64,000 nucleotides of DNA from assembly GCA_018816735.1 (NCBI GenBank), contig JAHIVH010000021.1, positions 62,001-126,000 of the forward strand, given 5' to 3'. Positions 17,474 to 24,652 of this stretch are shown piece by piece. This DNA comes from Pseudomonadota bacterium. Its GTDB lineage: Bacteria > Desulfobacterota > Desulfobacteria > Desulfobacterales > JAHIVH01. Each line of letters starts with the position of its first letter. Positions within the stretch are counted from its first letter, which is position 1. Both the position numbers and the translations under genes were made by a program. The notes below the pieces were generated by a model, which saw nothing but the letters and a program-made list of their open reading frames with translations, made no database searches and had not been told where the DNA came from.

Positions 17474-17923
17474 TTACGCTTTGCTTTTGCCCGGTAATTT
17501 AAGTACCTGCCGCATATTCATTGCTGTTTTTACAATCGCTTCAATATCTTCCGGCTGTAAATCCTTTAAATTTTCGTTGATGATATCAAAAGAATCATCT
17601 TCCGAATCCCTGACCATGCGCTCACCAACCGGTTCCAAACAGACAAGGGTCGTGCGCTTGTCATGGGGATCTTTTTTCCGTGATACAAATTCACGTTTTT
17701 CCAGCCGGTCAATGGCCCGGCTGGCCGTACTGATGTGAATGTTCATTTCTGCTGCGATTTCGCTCATGGTGGCGAATGATCGCCGCCGCAGGAGATACAG
17801 GAGATAAAATGCCTCGTAATTAAGGTCAAATTTGCTCATTTTATACCGCTCAAAATTATAAATGGCGGCCATGACATTAAAAAGTATTTTATCGATATCC
17901 TGTCTCGGAATGTGGTCGATCAT
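17474..17923 (-). CDS. MarR-family transcriptional regulator
   Basis: This 149-residue winged-helix protein has the MarR layout: dimerisation helices at both ends, the recognition region MSEIAAEMNIHISTASRAIDRLEKREFV, and the wing KKDPHDKRTTLV with its conserved Asp-x-Arg. It heads the unit 17923-14560. Two palindromes upstream (17968-17987 and 18053-18071) are good candidates for its own operator, so autoregulation is likely. The ligand is unknown; a phenolic or acyl compound would be typical for the family. Confidence 0.9.
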   Translation of the reverse strand: MIDHIPRQDIDKILFNVMAAIYNFERYKMSKFDLNYEAFYLLYLLRRRSFATMSEIAAEMNIHISTASRAIDRLEKREFVSRKKDPHDKRTTLVCLEPVGERMVRDSEDDSFDIINENLKDLQPEDIEAIVKTAMNMRQVLKLPGKSKA

Positions 17924-17967
17924 TGATTTATAAATTCGCTTTTAAGGTTTCCAAATGCATATCATTT

Positions 17968-17987
17968 TGTTTGTATAGATGCAAACA
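17968..17987. promoter_or_regulatory. Candidate MarR operator, site 1
   Basis: TGTTTGTATAGATGCAAACA is an imperfect 20-base palindrome (TGTTTG...CAAACA with AT...AT inside). It lies 45 bases upstream of the marR start, where its promoter should be. It shares the TTTG...CAAA arms with site 2. Confidence 0.5.
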
Positions 17988-18052
17988 TATTTTATATCTC
18001 AAAAGTATAAAAAAAATTTTACTATTAAATTAGTATGTTATTATATAAAATA

Positions 18053-18071
18053 TATTTGCAATATGCAAATA
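18053..18071. promoter_or_regulatory. Candidate MarR operator, site 2
   Basis: TATTTGCAATATGCAAATA is a perfect palindrome with 8-base arms around ATA. It lies 130 bases upstream of marR in very AT-rich DNA. The arms match site 1 in TTTG and CAAA. It also overlaps the start of a 36-codon plus-strand frame. Confidence 0.5.
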
Positions 18072-18173
18072 GGTGATGGTGGTCTTACGGAAATGCGTAT
18101 AGCTGTTTTATGGCATGGGAAAAAATTAAACACCAATTGTGGTGGCCCTGTAAGAAGTCAGGACCTCAGGTAA
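18063..18173 (+). other. Possible small protein or structured transcript
   Basis: A 36-codon plus-strand frame starts inside operator site 2. The segment is less AT-rich than its surroundings and holds nested complementary words: TCTTAC near 18082 with GTAAGA near 18150, and CACCA-ATTG-TGGTG between them. It has no good ribosome site. It could be a small RNA or a remnant; the evidence is weak. Confidence 0.25.
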
Positions 18174-18183
18174 GTGCAATAGC

Positions 18184-19614
18184 TTAAGGCGTCCACATTT
18201 TATTCTCAGGTGCTGCCCATTTAATGCAATTGATCCGCTTTTGAACGCGACTTCCGTCTTTAATAATTTTTCTTAGGTGGGATTGAATAAATAATTCTGA
18301 CGGTTCAGATGCAAACGAAGAAAAAATTTCTGATTTTCGGCACAACGATTCCGGAATATTCTCAATATTGGTTGTTTTTCTGAAATCGAAACCGGCCCCC
18401 ATGAGAATGGGATGATCTATTCCAAAATGAAGCGTCCTCAGATCATCTTTATATATTACAATCGGCTTTCCGTGCATCATTGCAATTGCAAGTTCTACGA
18501 CACCCCCCTCATCAGGAACCCTTCCATTCATATTGAATACAAAATAATCGCAGACTTCTATTATCTGAAAAACATCAAGTGCAAATATCTGTTTGTTGAT
18601 GCTTTTTAATAGTGGGCGCGCAAAAATTGAATTCGCCATATAGCCATTTGTATTGTTCATAACAAACGCTTCGACGCCATCTCTCTGGGGAAGATATGTC
18701 TGATATCCCTTACTTTCAAGCACATCGGATATCTGTTTCATATCATTTATTTCTTCCGGGCTGAAAAGCCCTCCCGAGCAGTAAACGCTTCTTTTTTTAC
18801 TTGATATGGATGTCTCTGAAAAATTCACAGAGGAAGAATTACTCTTTTCCAGAATAATATGAAAATTTTCCCAGACAATTCTAAGAATAATATTTAAAAA
18901 CTCATCTGGATCAAAACTTCCCCTCTCAACACCTGATTTGCATTCATTTAAAAAATCAGAAATTTCATTACCTGCTTTTAAAGAAAGTTGGATGTAAAAT
19001 GGCAGACGAGACCTGTTAAAAGGCGTCACACTGTTTCTTTGATGCAATCGTTCGGCAGCCTGAAGTGCTTCCGGTATTTCATTTATCTTTTTTAAATATG
19101 AATAATTCCAGGAGCAGCCATCGATCATTGAATTATTATTACCATGGAAAACGGCTCTGTGATCATTCTTATAAATAACAACAGGCCTGCCAGCAGAAAA
19201 TGCAACTGCACTTAAAAAAACGCCGCCCTCATCAGGTACACGGCCGTTCATGTTAAAAACAAAACAATCTGTAGCTTCCACAACATTAAAAAGCTCATGA
19301 CAAAAAATAGCTCTTTGCAACGCCTTGTACATCGATGCATAACCAGCGTCAGTAATCTTGCCATCTTCCTTAAATTTTTCTATAAATGCGCCAATGCCTT
19401 TTTGATGCGCCATGTAAGTCTTATAGCCCTGATTGACAAGTAAACTTGAAATGTTGTCTAAAGCCTTTTTTTCGTATGGGCTGTAAGAGCTTCCCGCAAT
19501 ATAGACCGTTTTTCCGGTTTGGGTATGTTGATTAGACAATTTATATCCACACCCCCAAAAAAACAATATTGTGATGACGACACAACAAAAAATATATCCA
19601 ATATTGTTACGCAT
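18184..19614 (-). CDS. Membrane-anchored protein with two nucleoside 2-deoxyribosyltransferase-like repeats
   Basis: From the ATG at 19614 this is 476 residues. A hydrophobic N-terminus (NIGYIFCCVVITILFFWGCGYK) could be a membrane anchor or an atypical lipobox ending in Gly-Cys. Two homologous domains follow, about residues 35-190 and 285-430. Each starts with VYIAG or VYCSG and has the signature NMNGRVPDEGG. In deoxyribosyltransferases the catalytic Glu lies just after this: the second repeat keeps it (GGVVELAIAM), the first has Leu there (GGVFLSAVAF). The first repeat is therefore probably inactive. The fold acts on nucleosides or nucleotides; an anchored double-domain version is unusual. 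The start is not certain because ribosome sites are weak. Confidence 0.75.
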   Translation of the reverse strand: MRNNIGYIFCCVVITILFFWGCGYKLSNQHTQTGKTVYIAGSSYSPYEKKALDNISSLLVNQGYKTYMAHQKGIGAFIEKFKEDGKITDAGYASMYKALQRAIFCHELFNVVEATDCFVFNMNGRVPDEGGVFLSAVAFSAGRPVVIYKNDHRAVFHGNNNSMIDGCSWNYSYLKKINEIPEALQAAERLHQRNSVTPFNRSRLPFYIQLSLKAGNEISDFLNECKSGVERGSFDPDEFLNIILRIVWENFHIILEKSNSSSVNFSETSISSKKRSVYCSGGLFSPEEINDMKQISDVLESKGYQTYLPQRDGVEAFVMNNTNGYMANSIFARPLLKSINKQIFALDVFQIIEVCDYFVFNMNGRVPDEGGVVELAIAMMHGKPIVIYKDDLRTLHFGIDHPILMGAGFDFRKTTNIENIPESLCRKSEIFSSFASEPSELFIQSHLRKIIKDGSRVQKRINCIKWAAPENKMWTP

Positions 19615-19813
19615 TGAGCTATCTGATATTTTATTAAATTCCAAATTATACCTTTTTTGCCACATAACATGCATAAATGGCACATAAATTTCGTCACACC
19701 CTGATGATTGCCATAAAAATATCAAAAAAAACGATGTGCAATAACAATGCGTAGAAACTATCAATTATCATTCAACCTGATGTTCCCGGAATCTCTATAT
19801 CAATAATCAAGGT

Positions 19814-19842
19814 TTGACACTATTTTTTCTATTTTTTACTAT
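19814..19842 (+). promoter_or_regulatory. Near-consensus sigma-70 promoter
   Basis: TTGACA (19814-19819), a 17-base spacer, and TACTAT (19837-19842). It is the best promoter match I saw in the window. The first annotated plus-strand gene begins about 370 bases further on, beyond a terminator-like hairpin. Confidence 0.6.
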
Positions 19843-19848
19843 TTTCTT

Positions 19849-20010
19849 GCGGAAATGATGAATCAAAGGAACCATTTTCTTTCTTGCAAACATATTTTAA
19901 ATGAACCATATTTTATCCATCCGTGTTTGTAAATTTAAAGGTCATTTTCACCTGTTTGCCTGACTTCAAAACTTTAGACGTTTACCTGAAAGGTAAACTT
20001 CATTTTTTTT
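19849..20010 (+). ncRNA. Candidate small RNA of about 160 bases
   Basis: The segment runs from the predicted start of the promoter at 19814-19842 to the T-run of the hairpin at 19980-20010. It holds only a 25-codon frame without a proper ribosome site, so a non-coding transcript fits best. I recognise no RNA family in it. It could instead be a leader for the zinc-ribbon gene at 20216 if the hairpin attenuates. Confidence 0.4.
19980..20010 (+). terminator. Rho-independent terminator-like hairpin
   Basis: GTTTACC-TGAAA-GGTAAAC (19980-19998) forms a 7-base stem with a 5-base loop. CTTCA and eight Ts (20003-20010) follow. It reads on the plus strand. Confidence 0.6.
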
Positions 20011-20114
20011 GAGATGGCCTATCGTTTCCATCCATAAATTAGGGGAAAAACATGGAAAAAATTAGAATGAATTTAATTGGTGGTGCATTATCAGGTGAAA
20101 GACATGATAATTTG

Positions 20115-20142
20115 CCACAGAGGCCACAGAGAACCACAGAGA
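20115..20142. repeat. Three tandem CCACAGAG words
   Basis: CCACAGAG begins at 20115, 20124 and 20134, at 9-10 base spacing. The same word forms the inverted pair at 9590-9695, which shows a dispersed intergenic repeat family. It lies about 70 bases upstream of the zinc-ribbon gene. Confidence 0.6.
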
Positions 20143-20215
20143 AAAATAGAAGCGACACTATATGGTCACATTTTTCTTCAGCAGTATCGCTGAAATCGAA
20201 AGAGAGGAAAAATAG

Positions 20216-20473
20216 ATGAAAAATATCCATTCACAAATCACCGAGTTTTGCACGGGATGTCAAAAAATTCAAAATCTCAAAGGCACAGTATCAATTCGGG
20301 AAGAGAAAACCCCGGATGGGGTTAAAGTAAAAATCATCACAACAAGTTATCATTGTGAAATTTGTAATGCATTTATCCGTTCAGAAGAGCATGACCCTGA
20401 AAATAAGCTATCAACGCTTGAACAAAAAGCATATGATGAGATCTCTGACAAAGCCAGTTTATATAACCTGTAG
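20216..20473 (+). CDS. Small zinc-ribbon protein
   Basis: This 85-residue protein has two Cys-x2-Cys knuckles, FCTGCQK at the N-terminus and YHCEICNAF about 34 residues later, which together make a zinc ribbon. It is charged and soluble, with a helical C-terminal tail (LEQKAYDEISDKAS). GAGAGGA before the ATG serves as the ribosome site. The function is unknown; nucleic-acid or protein binding is usual for such folds. It is a single gene flanked by intergenic repeats. Confidence 0.75.
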   Translation: MKNIHSQITEFCTGCQKIQNLKGTVSIREEKTPDGVKVKIITTSYHCEICNAFIRSEEHDPENKLSTLEQKAYDEISDKASLYNL

Positions 20474-20786
20474 GAAAACATTATGGCCCGATAGTCAACT
20501 GGCACCACTCTTCATGACATTATCCTTTAACCGGAAGGCGGCTTCCGCTTCCAGTATCTGGAGATGTGTAAAGACTTCCGACGCCATCAAGTAGCCTTCT
20601 ATTATATCTTCTGTATTTTTGTATTGAAAACCAGAATGTTTTGCAGTTTTCCATAATTTGATATAGGTAAAAATGCGTCCGGTATATTGGGGAAACTTAC
20701 CTTTTGACAGATATGGGCCGGTTGTTTGGATTTGAAAAACAAACGGGTGAACCAATGCCCGATAAAACCTGGAGCAGTGTTTGACC
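20474..20786. other. Gap with a doubtful minus-strand frame (20495-20788)
   Basis: The 313 bases before the exonuclease gene are crossed by a 97-codon minus-strand frame whose composition is fairly protein-like (KLWKTAKHSGFQY...EVFTHLQILEAEAAF). It would start inside the exonuclease start region and has no clear ribosome site. I cannot decide between a small gene, a remnant and chance. A short hairpin CGGAAG-GCGG-CTTCCG lies near 20532-20547. Confidence 0.3.
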
Positions 20787-21428
20787 ATGAAAAAAAAGAA
20801 TCAGAAGAGACGGGCGGATACGGTGGTGGTGCTGGATTTCGAAACCACGGGGCTATCTCCGAATATGGGAGACCGGGCCATCGAAATAGGAGCTGTTCTC
20901 ATTGAAAAGGGAAAAATCCGGAACCGGTTTCAGGAACTGATGAATCCAGGGTTCCGGATCAGCGGTTTTATCGAATCATACACGGGCATCACCAACACCA
21001 TGCTGAAGAAGGCCAGCCCTTGCGCTGAAGTCATGGATCGTTTTGCCGACTTTATCCGGGGTCATAATCTGGTAGCCCATAATGCCTCGTTCGACCGGCG
21101 TTTTCTGGATACGGAACTGGACAGGATCGACAGAAACTACTCGGGGAATTTTGCCTGCTCCATGCTGGTTTCAAGGCGTATATACCAGAACGCGCCCAAT
21201 CACAAACTCGAAAGCCTGGTCCGGTTCATGAACATTGAAACAGATGGAACCTTTCACAGGGCCCTGGCGGATTCGGAAATGACCGCGAAGCTCTGGCTGA
21301 TGATTCTGGAGGATATCCGCAATCGCTATGCGATTTCAGAACTCCCCTTTTCCCTCATACAATCATTGTCCCGAACCAGCAAGACGACTGTGAACCGTTT
21401 CCTGTCGAGCAAACGCAACCCTGTTTGA
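20787..21428 (+). CDS. DnaQ-like 3'-5' exonuclease (DEDDh)
   Basis: This 213-residue protein has all exonuclease motifs: VVLDFETTGL (Exo I, Asp and Glu), HNASFDRRFL (Exo II), and HRALADSEM (Exo IIIe, the His and Asp). It resembles the free-standing PolC/DnaQ-type proofreading exonucleases used in repair or RNA trimming. The ATG at 20787 follows GGAG; an upstream TTG is less likely. The C-terminal 40 residues are an extension without a recognisable domain. Its stop lies 20 bases before the convergent gene's stop. Confidence 0.9.
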   Translation: MKKKNQKRRADTVVVLDFETTGLSPNMGDRAIEIGAVLIEKGKIRNRFQELMNPGFRISGFIESYTGITNTMLKKASPCAEVMDRFADFIRGHNLVAHNASFDRRFLDTELDRIDRNYSGNFACSMLVSRRIYQNAPNHKLESLVRFMNIETDGTFHRALADSEMTAKLWLMILEDIRNRYAISELPFSLIQSLSRTSKTTVNRFLSSKRNPV

Positions 21429-21448
21429 CCGGCAAAGTCACATGTCTG

Positions 21449-22615
21449 TCACTCGTCCATGCATCGCCATCCATTACCGAATTCAAGAACGGCATTTTCG
21501 AATACCTGCGTGTCCACACGCCTTTTCAGGCCGAAAAACGGATAATGCCTGTATGCGGTCACGTTTACGGTTGCGGAGAAGGATTCGCCGCCCATCTCAG
21601 GGATAAACCCATCAGCTGTTGGGATGGATACATCCCCAAAGGAATCCGGTGGGGCAGACATGTCAAATATAAGGGAACGCTTTGGATCCCGGAAAGTCAG
21701 CTGGCAGGTGCCTGCACATGGGTCCTTTATTACTTTGATGTAAGAGCCGGCCCACATGAAATTAAAATTCCATTTAATATTGGGGGAACGATAACTGGCA
21801 AGCCACGGGTAGAGTTCCAGGCCGGGGAAAAGTTCCACACGCGTGTAGGTGAACACATACTGGGCTGTATTATTTTCAGATATTCCCTGTGACCAGAGCC
21901 AGGCCTTTGGAAAAAGCAGGGACCAGTTTTTCTCCTGTTCCGCATAACCGGTGCCCTGAAATGTTTCCGGCTCGTCACCATCATAAAGGGTGTATTCGTA
22001 TTCTGCATCTGACCCCAGGCTGTTTACCCACCAGTGGGTGGGGAATGGATAATATGCCATCCATCCTTCTATGCTTCGGGAAGGGTCATCGGTACTCCAG
22101 GGAAGCCGGTTTTGCGTGTGGATATACACATCAACCACGCCCGGGATGCTGATATCTATGGTATCCTGGGTGATGCTGCCATACCCTTCGGCAATCCATT
22201 CAAAATCCGAATCTTTTTTACAGCTTATTTTAGGATTTTCCGCCACAGGTTCATCATTGACCAGGGCCATGGTTTTTTCAGGAAACACGGTATATGAAAG
22301 TGTCGGTGCACCATCCCCTTCACATACCAATACATTGATATATCCGCTTAAATATTCACCCGGAACGTAGGTGTCTCCCTTGGGCAGATAGGAGGCCACA
22401 ATCACGGCGACCGATCGGCTGCCGCCAACGTCCGAAACCCGTGTATACCACCCCTCAAACCAGGGCCCCGGACCTGACGGTACATGCGGATCATTGATGG
22501 AACCTGAACCGGAGCAGTCCGGCTGCGAACTATCAGCTGAATACGCAGAGAAAGCAATCCCCAGGACGATGATCACCAGTATCCATATTCTTGACAGCAC
22601 ATCATTTCTTTTCAT
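21449..22615 (-). CDS. Exported tocopherol-cyclase-like protein
   Basis: This 388-residue protein has a signal peptide (about 1-27) followed by signatures of the tocopherol-cyclase-like family: PWFEGWYTRV, then GWMAYYPFPTHWWVNSLGS, then EKNWSLLFPKAWLWSQG. In plants and cyanobacteria the fold closes the chromanol ring; a bacterial exported version in an anaerobe is unlikely to make vitamin E. It probably binds or modifies a hydrophobic prenyl or lipid compound in the periplasm. GGGGGT precedes the ATG. It is a single gene. The family call is by motif pattern. Confidence 0.7.
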   Translation of the reverse strand: MKRNDVLSRIWILVIIVLGIAFSAYSADSSQPDCSGSGSINDPHVPSGPGPWFEGWYTRVSDVGGSRSVAVIVASYLPKGDTYVPGEYLSGYINVLVCEGDGAPTLSYTVFPEKTMALVNDEPVAENPKISCKKDSDFEWIAEGYGSITQDTIDISIPGVVDVYIHTQNRLPWSTDDPSRSIEGWMAYYPFPTHWWVNSLGSDAEYEYTLYDGDEPETFQGTGYAEQEKNWSLLFPKAWLWSQGISENNTAQYVFTYTRVELFPGLELYPWLASYRSPNIKWNFNFMWAGSYIKVIKDPCAGTCQLTFRDPKRSLIFDMSAPPDSFGDVSIPTADGFIPEMGGESFSATVNVTAYRHYPFFGLKRRVDTQVFENAVLEFGNGWRCMDE

Positions 22616-22971
22616 GTTTTACCCCCCACACCTAAACGGTTCAAAAAACGGTTTTTCTTGAATTGCCAACCAATGCTATCCGGATTTTTTTCGAACAACG
22701 GGATATGACAGTATGAAATAATCATGCTGTCACAACACCAATATCATACTGGATAATACCCAAACTGTGCCAGACAAGAAATAGAATTTTTACAAGAGTT
22801 CCGAAGGAGGTATCCAATACAAAATAAACACTATGTAATAATATAATGTAATATTTAAACATTTGTGATGGGCAAGTCAAGCAATTTCTTGCCTGCAAAA
22901 ACACAGTAAAAAAACAGTTACGGGTAAATAGGGAATAAAAACACACGTCAACGATCAAGGGTTGAAACTTC
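22616..22971. other. AT-rich intergenic sequence, no gene seen
   Basis: Upstream region of the exported protein gene and of the divergent unit at 23119. A 78-codon minus-strand frame (22722-22958) has no protein-like features. I see no RNA gene. Confidence 0.4.
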
Positions 22972-23038
22972 TTGCAAATTGAAATGATTTTTTCTAATGT
23001 CCTTTAAAATATCAAATGTTTACGATAGGGTAAACATT
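22972..23038 (+). promoter_or_regulatory. Promoter and palindromic operator before the DUF4405/ZIP unit
   Basis: TTGCAA (22972-22977), a 17-base spacer and TAATGT (22995-23000) make a plausible promoter. Immediately downstream, AATGTTTAC (23015-23023) and GTAAACATT (23030-23038) form a perfect palindrome with 9-base arms. The position suits a repressor operator, possibly metal-responsive given the ZIP transporter. Confidence 0.45.
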
Positions 23039-23118
23039 CACAAGCCACGGCCGGACAAATGGATTTGGAAACCGTTAAAAACATATGAAATCATTCAGCA
23101 GCCCACCAGGAGGAAAAC

Positions 23119-23463
23119 ATGAAAAAAGGTGTTGTAAAATATTGTGTTGATGTAATGATGTTTATCGATCTCTGCTCAATTGCCATTATTGGTCTTTTAA
23201 TGGAGTTTGTGATCCCCACAGGACAGGTTTCTCAGGCAAAAAAATATTTTCTGGGTTTGCACCGTCATGACTGGGGAGAAATTCATTTTTTCCTGGGCGT
23301 TTTCTTTTTATTGCTTCTCTTTGTCCATTTAAGCTTTAACTGGTCATATGTTACTCAGTCAACCAAACGCTATTTTGGCGATAACTGGCAAAAAGTGCTT
23401 CTTGCATTTTCAGGAGGATGGATTGTTGTCCTTATCGCTTCCTGGATGTTATTCAAGGTTTAA
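23119..23463 (+). CDS. DUF4405-type small membrane protein
   Basis: This 114-residue protein has three hydrophobic helices (about 10-32, 55-75, 90-112). Histidines in LHRHDWGEIHFFLG and in VHLSF lie at helix ends, as in DUF4405 and related cytochrome-b-like membrane proteins, so haem binding is possible. The ATG follows AGGAGG. The ZIP transporter begins 37 bases later, which suggests one transcript. Confidence 0.75.
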   Translation: MKKGVVKYCVDVMMFIDLCSIAIIGLLMEFVIPTGQVSQAKKYFLGLHRHDWGEIHFFLGVFFLLLLFVHLSFNWSYVTQSTKRYFGDNWQKVLLAFSGGWIVVLIASWMLFKV

Positions 23464-23500
23464 TTGAGTACAGGTTTAAAAGCATCTCAGGGAGGATGGT

Positions 23501-24322
23501 ATGAACATGGGAATCGAATGGTTTCAAGCGTTATCACCGATTAAGCAGGCATTGATGGCGACGCTATTCACCTGGTTTGCCACAGCACTTGGTGCAGGGC
23601 TTGTGTTCTTTTTTAAAACAATCAATCGAAAAGTTCTGGATGGCATGCTGGGATTTGCCGCAGGTGTCATGATTGCCGCGAGTTTCTGGTCACTTCTGGC
23701 TCCTGCCATTGAAATGGCGGAAGAGTCAAGTCTTCCGGCCTGGGTTCCGGCGACCACAGGCTTTTTATTGGGCGCAGCCTTTCTCTGGCTGACCGACAGG
23801 CTGCTTCCCCATCTTCATCTGGGGTTTCCCATGGAAGACGCGGAAGGTGTCAAAACAAGCTGGCAGAGAAGTATCCTCCTGGTTCTTGCCATAACCATTC
23901 ATAACATTCCTGAAGGGCTCGCCGTAGGTGTGGCGTTTGGCGCTCTTTCAGCCAATCTGCCGTCTGCATCACTTGCGGGCGCCGTGGCACTTGCCATAGG
24001 TATTGGCATACAGAATTTCCCCGAAGGCGCGGCTGTTTCTGTGCCACTGCGGCGGGAAGGATTTTCCCGAATTAAAAGTTTCTGGTATGGACAGATGTCA
24101 GGCCTTGTCGAACCTGTTGCAGGTGTTATTGGCGCCGCTGCAGTCGTAGTCATGCGGCCTATTCTGCCATATGCCTTATCATTTGCCGCAGGCGCCATGA
24201 TATATGTGGTTGTCGAAGAATTGATTCCCGAATCCCAACTGGAGAAAAATACGGATATCGCCACCCTGGGCGCCATTATGGGGTTTGCCGTGATGATGAC
24301 CCTCGATGTGGCGCTGGGGTAA
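23501..24322 (+). CDS. ZIP-family divalent metal transporter
   Basis: This 273-residue protein has eight membrane helices. The paired metal-site motifs are HNIPEG in helix IV and QNFPEG in helix V; the second has Gln in place of the more usual His. It should import Zn or another divalent metal (Fe, Mn) across the inner membrane. GGGAGGATGGT precedes the ATG. It follows the DUF4405 gene in one unit, and a palindrome at 23015-23038 may be the operator. Confidence 0.9.
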   Translation: MNMGIEWFQALSPIKQALMATLFTWFATALGAGLVFFFKTINRKVLDGMLGFAAGVMIAASFWSLLAPAIEMAEESSLPAWVPATTGFLLGAAFLWLTDRLLPHLHLGFPMEDAEGVKTSWQRSILLVLAITIHNIPEGLAVGVAFGALSANLPSASLAGAVALAIGIGIQNFPEGAAVSVPLRREGFSRIKSFWYGQMSGLVEPVAGVIGAAAVVVMRPILPYALSFAAGAMIYVVVEELIPESQLEKNTDIATLGAIMGFAVMMTLDVALG

Positions 24323-24332
24323 CAGAACGCGC

Positions 24333-24610
24333 CAGATTGAGCTTTTTGATTCCGCCGATAACACGAATGTACTAATAAGTTCTGAATCTGAAGACGTGAA
24401 AGCCTACCTGCTGAAAAAATCAAGGGGCATTCGGTGATATTCGGAATTGAACAACTGGCCGACATGATAGAAGAGCCAGGCTGGTTTTAGAGAGATTTCC
24501 AGAAAGCGTTCAAAGAACTGTTCTCACAAGGTGTGGTGGCAAACCCTGGCAGTAAAGGATGCCGCAGAACGAAATATGTCAATTTTGAAGCCAATCATAA
24601 CAAAAGGTGA
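24333..24610 (+). pseudogene. Decayed gene fragments
   Basis: Two protein-like pieces remain. The first (24333-24437) reads QIELFDSADNTNVLISSE and ends in TGA. The second (24434-24610), in another frame, reads VIFGIEQLADMIEEPGWF, then a TAG at 24488, then RDFQKAFKELFSQGVV and ends near NFEANHNKR. A frameshift plus an in-frame stop explain the layout. I do not recognise the parent family. Confidence 0.5.
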
Positions 24611-24652
24611 GAAGGGTGACATGATGACTCCAAAAACTATCAGAGATCAAAC

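Noticed and set aside
22722..22958. 78-codon minus-strand frame in the spacer before the DUF4405 gene
   Set aside because: No ribosome site, no conserved pattern, and strongly AT-driven composition.
19978..23038. Shared GTTTAC/GTAAAC palindrome as one operator type at 19980 and 23015
   Set aside because: The spacers differ (7 and 6 bases between GTTTAC and GTAAAC), and the first is followed by a T-run, so it is better read as a terminator.
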